Assembly: GCA_028710655.1 (NCBI GenBank)
Contig: JAQTTS010000017.1
Location: forward strand, 1 to 15,655
Origin: Dehalococcoidales bacterium
Lineage (GTDB): Bacteria > Chloroflexota > Dehalococcoidia > Dehalococcoidales > UBA5760
Length of the DNA stretch: 15,655 bases
Direction: 5' to 3'
Shown here: piece by piece, positions 1 through 6,909 of the stretch
Layout: each line of letters opens with the position of its first letter
Numbering within the stretch: position 1 is the stretch's first letter
The notes under the pieces: model-generated
Databases searched by the model: none
What the model was told of the DNA's origin: nothing
Seen by the model: only the letters and a program-made list of their open reading frames with translations
Program-made: the position numbers and the translations under genes

Positions 1-5
1 GTCTT

Positions 6-1385
6 TCAATCCTCAGCCTCGTTCAGTATCTTTTTAGCTGTGGCCAGTGCCTGCTCCACCTGTTCCGGGGCGGTACCGCCGATGACATTCCTGGCTGTCA
101 GAGAAGACCTGACACTAATAGAGCGGACATCTTCTTCAAACACTGGCGAAAACTCCTTGTATTCTTTTAAGTCAAGCTCACTAAAGGACTTGCCCTTTCT
201 CTCCGCATAGCCCACCAGTCCGGCCACTATACCGTGAGCTGAGCGGAAAGACTCTCCTTTCCTGACCAGATAGTCAGCCAGGTCGGTCGCCAGGATGTAA
301 CCCCGCTTAAGCGCCCGTTCGGTATCTTCTGCCCTGATCTTAATAGTACTGACCATACCGGTAAATACCTTAAGGGTGGATAGCAGTGTGTCTGTGGTAT
401 CGAAAAGGCCTTCCTTATCCTCCTGCAAGTCCCTGTTATAGGACAGGGGCAGTGCTTTCATAGTGACCAGCATGGCGGCCAGCCGGCCATACACCCGTCC
501 CGTTTTTCCTCTGGCCAGTTCAGCAACATCCGGATTCTTCTTTTGCGGCATTATGCTCGAACCGGTGGCGTAAGCCTCATCAAGCTCAATGAAGCCGAAC
601 TCCCGGGAAGACCACAGAATAAATTCCTCCGCCAGACGTGAAAGGTGCATCATACAGAGGCTGGCTGCCGATTCATAGTCCAGGACAAAGTCCCGGTCCG
701 AAACAGCATCCATACTGTTCTGACTTATCTGGCTGAACCCCAGCTCGCGGGCCAGAAAACGACGGTCTACATCATAGGTTACGCCGGCGACAGCGCCGCT
801 GCCCAGGGGCATAACATCAACCCGCCTGAGACAGTCGCGAAATCGGTCGATATCCCGCTGAAGCATCTCAAAATAGGCCAGGAGGTGATGTGCCAAAAGC
901 ACCGGCTGCGCCGGTTGTAAATGAGTATACCCCGGCATGACGATGCTCTTATTGGCCTCAGCCAGTCCGACTATCGCCTGCTGCAAATCCTTCAGGCTGC
1001 CCATGGTCTCCGAGAGCTTTTCCTTGGTGAAAAGACGCAGATCGAGAGCTACCTGGTCATTTCTGGACCGGGCCGTGTGTAGCTTCTTGCCTGGTTCGCC
1101 TATCTTCTCGATGAGACGGGATTCAATATTCATATGAATATCTTCCAGTTCGGTCTTGAATTGGAATTTGCCCTGCTCTATCTCCTCCCGGATAGCATCA
1201 AGGCCTTCTGTAATAGCATTGGCCTCTTTTTCCGAGATTATCTGCTGGCGGGCCAGCATCTTGGCGTGAGCAATGCTGCCGGCAATATCCTGCCGGTACA
1301 ATCGCCAATCAAAATGGGTAGAGACAGTATACTCTGCTACCAGCTTATTGGCCGCTTTACGAAAACGGCTCCGAATAAGGCTCAT
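6..1385 (-). CDS. argH: Argininosuccinate lyase
   Basis: This enzyme splits argininosuccinate into arginine and fumarate, the last step of arginine synthesis, as a cytoplasmic homotetramer of the fumarase/aspartase superfamily. The 459-residue length is normal. The family signature G-S-S-I-M-P-Q-K-K-N-P is at residues 275-285 and carries the catalytic serine. H-T-A-R-S-R-N-D is at 103-110, and the Y-T-H-L-Q-P motif with the catalytic-region His155 is at 153-158. The N-terminus reads I-R-S-R-F where most family members have W-G-G-R-F; I recall the same from Dehalococcoides-type ArgH. The ATG at 1385 follows a strong purine-rich Shine-Dalgarno (a run of six G then AG) and lies 54 bases after argG on the same strand, so it is the last visible gene of the arginine operon. 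The TGA stop is at 6-8, so the gene is complete. Confidence 0.97.
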   Translation of the reverse strand: MSLIRSRFRKAANKLVAEYTVSTHFDWRLYRQDIAGSIAHAKMLARQQIISEKEANAITEGLDAIREEIEQGKFQFKTELEDIHMNIESRLIEKIGEPGKKLHTARSRNDQVALDLRLFTKEKLSETMGSLKDLQQAIVGLAEANKSIVMPGYTHLQPAQPVLLAHHLLAYFEMLQRDIDRFRDCLRRVDVMPLGSGAVAGVTYDVDRRFLARELGFSQISQNSMDAVSDRDFVLDYESAASLCMMHLSRLAEEFILWSSREFGFIELDEAYATGSSIMPQKKNPDVAELARGKTGRVYGRLAAMLVTMKALPLSYNRDLQEDKEGLFDTTDTLLSTLKVFTGMVSTIKIRAEDTERALKRGYILATDLADYLVRKGESFRSAHGIVAGLVGYAERKGKSFSELDLKEYKEFSPVFEEDVRSISVRSSLTARNVIGGTAPEQVEQALATAKKILNEAED

Positions 1386-1439
1386 TTATCTCCCCCCTAT
1401 TTGCGTCTATGATGGTAACCGATACCGGCAGTCATACGG

Positions 1440-2636
1440 TTATTTGGTATTCTGTACCTGTGCCTGAGTCCTAGCCGGAAGTCCCCAGAGGTGGATAAAA
1501 CCAACGGCGGCACTGTGGTCAAACTCGTCACCCTTATCGTAGGTAGCCAGACTGTGCTTATATAGCGAGAACGGGGACTTTCGCCCGACCACACGGCAGC
1601 ACCCTTTGAACAGCTTCAATCTCACCGTACCGCTGACGAAACGCTGGGAAGACCGGATATAGGCATCTAGGTCCTGGCGTAGTGCCGTAAACCAAAGGCC
1701 GTTATAGACAAGGTCAGCATAGTCCTGAGCTACCCTCTGTTTGAAACGCAACTGGTCCCGGGATAGCGTCATTAATTCCAGGGCGAGGTGTGCCTGAAGC
1801 AGTACTACCGCGGCCGGCGCTTCGTATACTTCTCTTGATTTTATCCCCACCAGCCGGCTCTCTACATGGTCAATCCGGCCGATACCGTGTTCTCCGGCCA
1901 CTTCATTCAACCTGCCGACCAGGCTGACACCATCCATCTTCTTGCCATTCATGGCAACCGGAATGCCACTTTCAAAACCAATCTCGATATATTCCGCCAC
2001 GTCGGGGGCTGCCTCGAGTGATTTTGTCCAGGTAAATGCCTCTTCCGGGGGCTCGGCCCAGGGGTCATCAAGTACACCACACTCGATAGCTTTACCCCAG
2101 AGGCTTTCATCGATTGAGTAGGGACTGGCTACAGTGATGGGCACCGGTATGCCGTGACGCTGAGCATAGCTAATGGTCTGCTGGCGGGTCATCCCCCATT
2201 CCCGGGCCGGGGCGATTATCTTAAGCTCCGGCGCCAGAGCGTTAAAGCTTACATCAAATCTTACCTGGTCATTTCCCTTACCGGTACAGCCATGGGCCAC
2301 CGCCTGGGCCTTTTCTTCCCGTGCCACGTCTACCAGCAACTTGGCCATCAGAGGACGGGCTAGAGCCGTAGCCAGAGGATACTGTCCTTCATAAATGGCG
2401 TCAGCCTGCAAGGCAGGGAAAACATAGTCGCTGATATATGATTTTTTAGCATCTATTACCGATACCTTGATCGCACCGACGTCAAGCGCTTTCTGCCGAA
2501 TAAGCGAAAAGTCCCGCTCGTTACCGACGTCAATACAGACAGCGATCACGTCCAGGTCGTATTTCTCCTTGAGCCATCTGATGGCTACCGAAGTATCTAG
2601 CCCTCCGCTATAAGCCAATACTACTTTGCCCGACAT
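1440..2636 (-). CDS. argG: Argininosuccinate synthase
   Basis: This enzyme joins citrulline and aspartate using ATP to give argininosuccinate, the substrate of the ArgH encoded just downstream. The 398-residue length is typical of the family. The N-type ATP pyrophosphatase P-loop S-G-G-L-D-T-S is at residues 10-16. The substrate-binding motifs Y-E-G-Q-Y-P (82-87), H-G-C-T-G-K-G-N-D-Q-V-R-F (115-127) and S-I-D-E-S-L-W (174-180) are all present. The C-terminal F-I-H-L-W-G-L-P is also characteristic. The ATG at 2636 has a GGAGG Shine-Dalgarno about 7 bases upstream. It sits 27 bases downstream of the hydrolase gene and 54 bases upstream of argH, consistent with one transcript. The residues listed all look functional. 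Confidence 0.97.
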   Translation of the reverse strand: MSGKVVLAYSGGLDTSVAIRWLKEKYDLDVIAVCIDVGNERDFSLIRQKALDVGAIKVSVIDAKKSYISDYVFPALQADAIYEGQYPLATALARPLMAKLLVDVAREEKAQAVAHGCTGKGNDQVRFDVSFNALAPELKIIAPAREWGMTRQQTISYAQRHGIPVPITVASPYSIDESLWGKAIECGVLDDPWAEPPEEAFTWTKSLEAAPDVAEYIEIGFESGIPVAMNGKKMDGVSLVGRLNEVAGEHGIGRIDHVESRLVGIKSREVYEAPAAVVLLQAHLALELMTLSRDQLRFKQRVAQDYADLVYNGLWFTALRQDLDAYIRSSQRFVSGTVRLKLFKGCCRVVGRKSPFSLYKHSLATYDKGDEFDHSAAVGFIHLWGLPARTQAQVQNTK

Positions 2637-2663
2637 GATAAACCTCCATCAAAAATAGTGCAA

Positions 2664-3539
2664 TCAACCCCGCTCCAGAAACGCTAATACCTCTTCATTG
2701 AACTCAGCGGCTTTCTCGATATGGGGGCAATGGCCGCACTCGTTGAACACCTTCAGGCTGCTTTTAGGAACGAGACGATAAGCCTTTTGGGAGAGATTGA
2801 CGGGGTGGATCCTATCCTGCTCACAATGGATGAACAAGGCAGGTGATTTGATCAGGTGTAGTTTGTCTGTTATGACCACCTCAGGCTTGAGGCCGTTAAT
2901 CCCTACCCAGTTATGCATAATGTTCAGCATCACCCGTCTTGCTTCTTTCATCTGCATAAACCGGTAGCTCATTCCGGCTATCTCCCGGGCGACAAAATCC
3001 GGATTATAGAACTCCATCCTTACCCTGTGTTCCAGAGCAGACCTTACCGCAGGTTCCGTGCTATCGACGCTACCCATTACCGGCATACTGCACAGATTAT
3101 GAAGCAGGGATATATCGTTACTCAAACCGAAGCAGGATTCCAGAACGAGTTTATCAACTTTCTCCGGGAAGTTCGCGGCGACACTGACGGCGATGGCGCC
3201 GCCGAAAGAGTGCCCGATGATATTGGCATGGTCAATCCTGAAGTTATCCATAAAACCGATAACAAAATCAGTAAAAAAAGAAATCTTGTAATCAAGATAT
3301 GGCTTGTCGGACAGGCCGTGCCCGGGCAGGTCCATAGCATATACCCGGCAGTGTCCACTCAAGAAGTGGAAGTTAAAGTCCCATGTCTCCAGAAATTCCC
3401 CGAAGCCATGAAGCAACAGAAGAGGAGGGCCGTCGCCGCTCACCGAGCAGCGAATGTTCATACCGCCTACTGTAACATACTGCTCGCAGCCGTAACCTCT
3501 GCCCTCTTCTATCTCGTTGATGATCTTATCGATGTCCAT
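2664..3539 (-). CDS. Alpha/beta-fold hydrolase inside the arginine operon
   Basis: This is a 291-residue alpha/beta hydrolase of unknown substrate. The oxyanion region H-G-F-G-E is at residues 44-48. The nucleophile elbow G-H-S-F-G-G gives Ser111. The acid is probably Asp242 in C-E-Q-D-R-I-H, and the catalytic histidine is probably His270 in G-H-C-P-H-I-E, so the triad looks complete. Residues 145-215 form a helical cap between the core strands. There is no signal peptide or membrane segment. The architecture resembles esterases and meta-cleavage-product (MhpC-like) hydrolases, but substrate cannot be read from sequence. It lies 15 bases after argD and 27 bases before argG on the same strand, so it is very likely co-transcribed with arginine genes, in a place where argF might be expected. 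A role in arginine metabolism is inference only. A GGAG lies about 10 bases before the ATG. Confidence 0.9.
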   Translation of the reverse strand: MDIDKIINEIEEGRGYGCEQYVTVGGMNIRCSVSGDGPPLLLLHGFGEFLETWDFNFHFLSGHCRVYAMDLPGHGLSDKPYLDYKISFFTDFVIGFMDNFRIDHANIIGHSFGGAIAVSVAANFPEKVDKLVLESCFGLSNDISLLHNLCSMPVMGSVDSTEPAVRSALEHRVRMEFYNPDFVAREIAGMSYRFMQMKEARRVMLNIMHNWVGINGLKPEVVITDKLHLIKSPALFIHCEQDRIHPVNLSQKAYRLVPKSSLKVFNECGHCPHIEKAAEFNEEVLAFLERG

Positions 3540-3554
3540 AGGACAGCTCCGTTC

Positions 3555-4754
3555 TTAAGCAATACGACCGGCCAGTACCTGCTCCAGAATCCCCAGCGCC
3601 TCATCAACCTCACTTTTGCCGATGATTAGAGGAGGCATAAAACGCAGTGTGTTTGGCTTCAACCGGTTGACCAAAAGTCCCCTATCAAGACAGGCCAGCA
3701 GCACTGGCTGGGCGATATCACTGTTAAATTCCATAGCTAATAATAGCCCACGCCCCCGAACATTGTTAATAAAGGAAAACTTCTCCTTCAGCCTTTCCAG
3801 TCCGAACGCCAGATAATTTCCTATCTCTCTGACATTCTTAGCGATATCATTTTCGATGATGAACTTTAATGTTGCGTAGCCGGCAGCACAGGCCACGGGA
3901 TTGCCGCCAAAGGTAGAGCCATGCTCCCCGGGGCTGAATACGGATACCCTTTCCCTGGCCAGTGTGGCTCCGATGGGAATACCGCTGGCCAGCCCCTTGG
4001 CTAGCGTCATTATATCAGGTTCGATACCAAACTGCTCATAGGCAAAAAGCGTCCCCAACCGGGCCACCCCCGTCTGGACTTCATCCAGAATGAGAAGAAT
4101 ACCCTGCTGATCACACCAGGCCCGCACCGCAGTCAAGTAATCCTTGTCGGGCAGATTTACCCCGCCTTCACCCTGCAGCAGTTCCAGCATCACAGCGCAG
4201 GTCTTTTTCGTAGTAGCCGCTTTCATCGCTTCAATGTCATTATACTTCACACGAGCAAACCAATCCGGTAGAGGTAGGTATGGCTGTTGGTGCTTGTCCT
4301 GGCCGGTAGCCGCCACCATAGCCAGCGTACGGCCATGAAACGAGCTGCTGGCGGTAATCACTTCATAGGCTCCGTCTCGATAGCGTTTCCCGTAGCGCCG
4401 GGCCAGTTTCACTGCGGCTTCGTTAGCCTCGGCTCCACTATTACTGAAGAAAACCTTGTCCAGGCAGCTATGCTGGACGAGAATCTCCGCCAGTTTTACC
4501 TGGGGAATAGTATAGAACTGGTTCGAGGTATGGATCAGTGTCTGTACCTGCTCAATCACCGCCTTAGTTACTGCCGGGTGACAGTGTCCCAGACTGTCAA
4601 CTGCCCAGCCGGCAACAAAATCAAGGTACTTCCTGCCGTTCTCATCCCAGACCCATGCCCCTCTTCCCTCGGTTAGGGTCAGCGGTATCCGTTCCACAGT
4701 ATGCATAAAATACCTGTTCTCAAGCTCCTGCCAGTGGCTCATTTCGGTATCCAT
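3555..4754 (-). CDS. argD: Acetylornithine aminotransferase
   Basis: A class-III PLP-dependent aminotransferase that converts N-acetylglutamate semialdehyde and glutamate to N-acetylornithine. Related enzymes also serve in lysine synthesis (DapC activity). The 399-residue length fits. S-N-S-G-A-E-A-N-E-A-A (104-114) binds cofactor phosphate. F-H-G-R-T is at 139-143. Asp224 in L-D-E-V-Q-T-G should contact the pyridine nitrogen. Lys253 in L-A-K-G-L-A-S-G should form the Schiff base, and S-T-F-G-G-N-P is at 280-286. The ATG at 4754 is one base after the argB stop (TAAGATG), so translation is probably coupled. A weak AAAGG lies about 12 bases upstream. A second in-frame ATG four codons in has no better ribosome site. 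Its place behind argJ and argB supports argD over ornithine or 4-aminobutyrate aminotransferase. Confidence 0.94.
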   Translation of the reverse strand: MDTEMSHWQELENRYFMHTVERIPLTLTEGRGAWVWDENGRKYLDFVAGWAVDSLGHCHPAVTKAVIEQVQTLIHTSNQFYTIPQVKLAEILVQHSCLDKVFFSNSGAEANEAAVKLARRYGKRYRDGAYEVITASSSFHGRTLAMVAATGQDKHQQPYLPLPDWFARVKYNDIEAMKAATTKKTCAVMLELLQGEGGVNLPDKDYLTAVRAWCDQQGILLILDEVQTGVARLGTLFAYEQFGIEPDIMTLAKGLASGIPIGATLARERVSVFSPGEHGSTFGGNPVACAAGYATLKFIIENDIAKNVREIGNYLAFGLERLKEKFSFINNVRGRGLLLAMEFNSDIAQPVLLACLDRGLLVNRLKPNTLRFMPPLIIGKSEVDEALGILEQVLAGRIA

Positions 4755-4755
4755 C

Positions 4756-5550
4756 TTAACTAAAAACCTTTATCGTGGTGCTGCTACCACCGTCACCGTT
4801 AATTTGCTTGAGCAGTGCGTGCGGCTTTCTGCCATCCATAATAATACAGGTAGTCGAACTATTAGATAAAGCCCTCAGACAGGCTTTAATCTTGGGAATC
4901 ATTCCTCCTGAAGCTACACCTGAAGTCAAAAAAGCCTCGGCTTCATGTGGTGACAGCACCGGGATAAACCTGCCCGAGCTGTCGCTGATACCGGCAACAT
5001 CGGTGAGAAAGATAAGCCTTTCCGCACCAATAGCAGCAGAAATTTCACCGGCTACAGTGTCGCCATTGACATTCAGCATTAACGGAGTATTCTCCGGTCT
5101 GTCAAACGAGTGTAGACTGAGAGGGGAGACCACCGGAGCGAATCCGGATTCAAGCAGAGCATCCAGGAGAGCCGTGTTTACCTTGACCACATTGCCGACG
5201 TAACCCATCTCTTTATTCCTGATTCTACCCTGAATTAGTGCTCCGTCGATGCCGCTGATACCGACTGCCTTTCCCCCCTGGCTATTAATTGCAGCGACAA
5301 TTTCCTTATTAACCAGGCCGCCGAGCACGGCGGTTACCATTTTGAGGGCTGTTTCATCGGTTACTCGTTCGCCGCGGATAAAACTGGTAGTCACCCCCTG
5401 TTGATTCAGCCACTCGGTTACCACCTTGGCTCCACCGTGCACAATAACCAACGGTATGCCCTGTTTCTGAAGCTCAACAATATCAGTCAGGGCGGTGTCG
5501 TGACTACCTAAGGTAGCCCCGCCAATCTTTATTACGGTGACTCTGCTCAA
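4756..5550 (-). CDS. argB: Acetylglutamate kinase, TTG start
   Basis: Phosphorylates N-acetylglutamate, the second step of arginine synthesis; amino-acid-kinase fold. I choose the TTG at 5550 (264 residues) because AAGGAG sits six bases upstream and the protein then begins M-S-R-V-T-V-I-K-I-G-G, putting the essential Lys8 near the N-terminus as in the family. The frame stays open to a TTG at 5583, but that gives an unconserved tail of 11 residues without a ribosome site. V-H-G-G-A is at 37-41; the third glycine of the usual H-G-G-G is alanine. N-V-N-G-D-T-V-A-G-E-I (160-170) binds acetylglutamate, and G-G-M-I-P-K (215-220) carries a phosphate-contacting lysine. The protein lacks the long N-terminal helix of arginine-inhibited hexameric kinases, so it may be feedback-insensitive (inference). 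It lies 36 bases after argJ and 1 base before argD. Confidence 0.93.
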   Translation of the reverse strand: MSRVTVIKIGGATLGSHDTALTDIVELQKQGIPLVIVHGGAKVVTEWLNQQGVTTSFIRGERVTDETALKMVTAVLGGLVNKEIVAAINSQGGKAVGISGIDGALIQGRIRNKEMGYVGNVVKVNTALLDALLESGFAPVVSPLSLHSFDRPENTPLMLNVNGDTVAGEISAAIGAERLIFLTDVAGISDSSGRFIPVLSPHEAEAFLTSGVASGGMIPKIKACLRALSNSSTTCIIMDGRKPHALLKQINGDGGSSTTIKVFS

Positions 5551-5556
5551 TGAATA

Positions 5557-5562
5557 CTCCTT
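5557..5562 (-). promoter_or_regulatory. Ribosome binding site deciding the argB start
   Basis: AAGGAG on the minus strand, separated by six bases from the TTG at 5548-5550. No comparable purine run precedes the upstream in-frame TTG at 5581-5583, so this site fixes the argB start. Confidence 0.8.
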
Positions 5563-5586
5563 GTTTCTGGCATAGGTAACCAAAAT

Positions 5587-6810
5587 TCAAGTCGTGTATT
5601 CGCTGTTAATGGCGACATATTCCTGGGACAGGTCACAACCCCAGGCAGTGGTTTTAGAATTACCCAGGTTAAGATCCAGGTTTATCACTACCTCGCTATT
5701 GTCCATTATCCTCACTACTTCCGCTTCGTTAAAAGATACCGGGCATCCTGCTTTTACCAGCCATATATTACCGATAGATAGGTCGATCCTTGATTCTATT
5801 ACCTCAACACCGCTGCGACCTGCCGCGGCCAAGATTCTGCCCCAGTTAGGGTCCTTGCCGTGTACCGCTGTCTTCACTAACGACGATGTTGCTATCGTCC
5901 TGGCTACTTGTCTGGCGTCAGCTAGGCTAGCTGTCCCGCTAACATTGATTTCAATAATCCGGTTTGCTCCCTCACCATCACGGGCGATGCCCTTTGCCAG
6001 GTGGATGCAGATTCGGTTAAGGGCTTCTTGAAAAATCTCGGCCTGGTGATCGCCTGGCGAAATGGTGCTTCTGACATCTGCCATTCCGTCAGCCATAATC
6101 AGTGCCATATCGTTGGTACTGGTGTCCCCATCAATAGAAACCATATTGAAAGAAACGTCAGCCGCTTTTTGCAGGGAGTTCCTGAGGAATTCCGGCTCTA
6201 CGGCAGCGTCGGTAGTCAAAAAACACAGGAAGGTAGCCAGGTTGGGGTGAAGCATTCCCGACCCCTTGGCTGCACCACCGATAACAAAATTGCCGTTGTC
6301 ACTGCTGACTGATACTGCTGCTTCTTTAGGAACGGTATCGGTAGTCATTATTGCCCGTGCCAGCTCATGCCCGCCGTTTCTGGAGACGTTAATGCGCTTG
6401 ATGCCAGTTCTGATAAGGTCCATCGGTAGTCGTTTGCCGATTACCCCGGTACTGGCGACCAAAACGGACTCCGGGGATATCCCGAGATTCCGGGCAGCCA
6501 AATCTGCCATCTCTGCGGCATCTCTGAGCCCAACCTCACCAACGCAAGTATTGGCACAACCGCTGTTTACTACTACCGCGTTTACCCGACCTGACTGTAG
6601 CCGCTGTCGGGAGAGAACCACCGGGGCTGCCTTGACCCTGTTGGTAGTGAATAGAGCCGCTCCGGTGCAGGAACGTTCCGCGGAGAGAATAGCCAGATCG
6701 AGGATACCTTTTATTTTTTTCTTTTTCAGTCCGCCATAGGTAGCCCCGGCCAGGAAGCCTTGGGGCGTGGTGACCGTACCCGATTTTATGAAAGAAATCT
6801 CACCGTCCAC
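5587..6810 (-). CDS. argJ: Glutamate N-acetyltransferase / ornithine acetyltransferase
   Basis: ArgJ transfers acetyl from N-acetylornithine to glutamate, releasing ornithine and closing the acetyl cycle; bifunctional forms also use acetyl-CoA, which cannot be judged here. The 407-residue length is normal. The precursor cleaves itself before a threonine: K-G-S-G-M-L-H-P-N-L-A-T places the nucleophile at Thr193, giving alpha and beta chains. The oxyanion residues T-G (121-122) lie in S-T-G-V-I-G-K. The C-terminal half has H-G-K-D-P-N-W-G-R-I, typical of the family. The start is a GTG with no Shine-Dalgarno; the predicted transcription start coincides with it (see promoter at 6817-6845). It is the first gene of the operon. 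Codons 27-34 carry an A7 run close to an A5 run, encoding L-K-K-K-K-I-K-G. Confidence 0.95.
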   Translation of the reverse strand: MDGEISFIKSGTVTTPQGFLAGATYGGLKKKKIKGILDLAILSAERSCTGAALFTTNRVKAAPVVLSRQRLQSGRVNAVVVNSGCANTCVGEVGLRDAAEMADLAARNLGISPESVLVASTGVIGKRLPMDLIRTGIKRINVSRNGGHELARAIMTTDTVPKEAAVSVSSDNGNFVIGGAAKGSGMLHPNLATFLCFLTTDAAVEPEFLRNSLQKAADVSFNMVSIDGDTSTNDMALIMADGMADVRSTISPGDHQAEIFQEALNRICIHLAKGIARDGEGANRIIEINVSGTASLADARQVARTIATSSLVKTAVHGKDPNWGRILAAAGRSGVEVIESRIDLSIGNIWLVKAGCPVSFNEAEVVRIMDNSEVVINLDLNLGNSKTTAWGCDLSQEYVAINSEYTT

Positions 6811-6816
6811 CAGATA

Positions 6817-6845
6817 AATATACCATAGTCGATATAGTCAGGCAA
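6817..6845 (-). promoter_or_regulatory. Predicted sigma-70 promoter of the arginine operon
   Basis: On the minus strand TTGCCT (6840-6845) is followed by a 17-base spacer and TATATT (6817-6822), matching consensus at 4/6 and 5/6. Counting from the -10 box, +1 falls on base 6810, the G of the argJ GTG, which implies a leaderless mRNA and explains the missing Shine-Dalgarno. The spacer contains two copies of a six-base repeat (6825-6830 and 6834-6839). Confidence 0.55.
6825..6839. repeat. Direct 6-mer repeat in the argJ promoter spacer
   Basis: ATAGTC (plus strand) occurs at 6825-6830 and again at 6834-6839, a nine-base period, wholly between the predicted -35 and -10 boxes of the arginine promoter. 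It could be an operator for a repressor, or chance. It does not resemble the classical ArgR/AhrC ARG box. Confidence 0.45.
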
Positions 6846-6857
6846 CGGGGATATGAT
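6829..6857 (+). promoter_or_regulatory. Weak candidate promoter for the PK-C-like gene
   Basis: TCGATA (6829-6834), 17 bases, TATGAT (6852-6857): 4/6 and 5/6 matches, with +1 near 6864 and a leader of about 46 bases. It overlaps the argJ promoter on the other strand, so the two would compete. Other -10-like hexamers (TAGAAT at 6857) occur close by, so the exact position is uncertain. Confidence 0.3.
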
Positions 6858-6909
6858 AGAATAACAATGTAACTGCGGCACATTAAAAATGGGGAGGTGC
6901 AACCGGATA

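Noticed and set aside
2913..3629. 238-codon plus-strand frame antisense to the hydrolase and argD
   Set aside because: It is histidine-rich with no recognisable motif, and it mirrors a well-supported alpha/beta hydrolase; a shadow of coding composition.
6266..6739. 157-codon plus-strand frame antisense to argJ
   Set aside because: Low-complexity alanine/serine/proline-rich translation opposite conserved ArgJ motifs; a shadow frame.
6811..6909. Possible ARG box near argJ
   Set aside because: No pair of TGAAT/ATTCA-like half sites with proper spacing is present; only the ATAGTC direct repeat is visible.
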